64,000 bases of DNA, from contig DJVJ01000058.1 in the NCBI GenBank assembly GCA_002441135.1, positions 43,558 through 107,557 of the forward strand, given 5' to 3'. A program made the translations under genes and the position numbers. How positions within the stretch are numbered: the first letter of the stretch is position 1; each line of letters begins with the position of its first letter. The notes beneath the pieces were generated by a model that was not told the DNA's origin, ran no database searches, and worked only from the letters and a program-made list of their open reading frames with translations. This document shows, piece by piece, positions 63,967 through 64,000 of the stretch. This stretch comes from Caryophanales bacterium UBA6259. GTDB taxonomy: Bacteria > Bacillota > Bacilli > Tepidibacillales > Tepidibacillaceae.

Positions 63967-64000
63967 TTTACCCCTCTCGTATATTATGTTTAGGCTCTTC

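Noticed and set aside
1..64000. CRISPR arrays, tRNA/rRNA genes, intact insertion sequences or prophage
   Set aside because: No regularly spaced repeats, cloverleaf tRNA signatures, transposase or phage structural genes were seen by reading; subtle cases could be missed without a scan.

Overview
The window looks like chromosome from a low-GC, endospore-forming member of the Bacillales. It carries an alpha/beta-type small acid-soluble spore protein, GpsB, a DegS/DegU pair, a metK gene behind a SAM-I riboswitch, and Gram-positive cell-surface genes. The species cannot be named from the sequence; a thermophilic or anaerobic Bacillaceae-type lineage is a guess only. No tRNA, rRNA, CRISPR array, intact insertion sequence or prophage was seen.

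Layout. (1) 1-4900, minus strand: a Tad/Flp type IVc pilus operon (two Flp pilins, TadE, TadG-like, CpaB, receiver-CpaE fusion, CpaF cut by the window edge). It lies behind a cyclic-di-GMP-I riboswitch, with an internal hairpin between the pilins and the assembly genes. (2) 4969-7698: a small membrane protein, DegU, DegS and a ribbon-helix-helix protein. (3) 7939-12090: metK with its SAM-I leader, a cloverleaf-like inverted-repeat element, an acidic SLH protein, a SASP and gpsB. (4) 12106-22195, minus strand: three secreted genes that appear to form one operon. They are a subtilisin-like protease ending in a cohesin-like domain plus a type-I dockerin, and two SLH proteins that each begin with a cohesin-like domain. 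This is the most unusual feature of the window: a cellulosome-style docking module carrying a protease, with no glycoside hydrolases nearby. (5) 22452-32600: a lipoprotein, a secreted phosphodiester glycosidase (NAGPA-like), an LtaS-family synthase, a PaaK/CapK-like ligase, a small secreted protein, and a probable main S-layer protein with a long leader and two in-frame translation starts. (6) 33213-53097: yvyE, a large SLH protein and a secondary-cell-wall-polymer locus (TagO, TagA, CsaB, O-antigen-ligase-like polymerase, two unrecognised exported proteins, two GT4 glycosyltransferases, MurJ-type flippase, UDP-ManNAc-type dehydrogenase, two divergent LytR-CpsA-Psr proteins). (7) 53171-54571: the conserved but poorly understood set YvrJ / DUF2922 / DUF1659 / sigma-70-like factor. 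(8) 54819-63966: a 2001-residue SLH protein with a PHP/CehA-type metallohydrolase, a minimal SLH protein and an O-antigen-ligase/TPR membrane protein.

How it fits together. SLH domains bind pyruvylated secondary cell-wall polymer. CsaB makes that pyruvyl group, and TagO/TagA start a GlcNAc-ManNAc type linkage. The remaining genes of region 6 would extend, flip and attach the polymer to peptidoglycan. The window thus holds both the anchor (regions 6 and 8) and seven SLH proteins that would hang on it, two of which could in turn hold the dockerin-bearing protease. Pilus production at the left end is wired to c-di-GMP, so the region as a whole reads as a cell-surface and adhesion island around the degSU-yvyE-tagO neighbourhood known from Bacillus.
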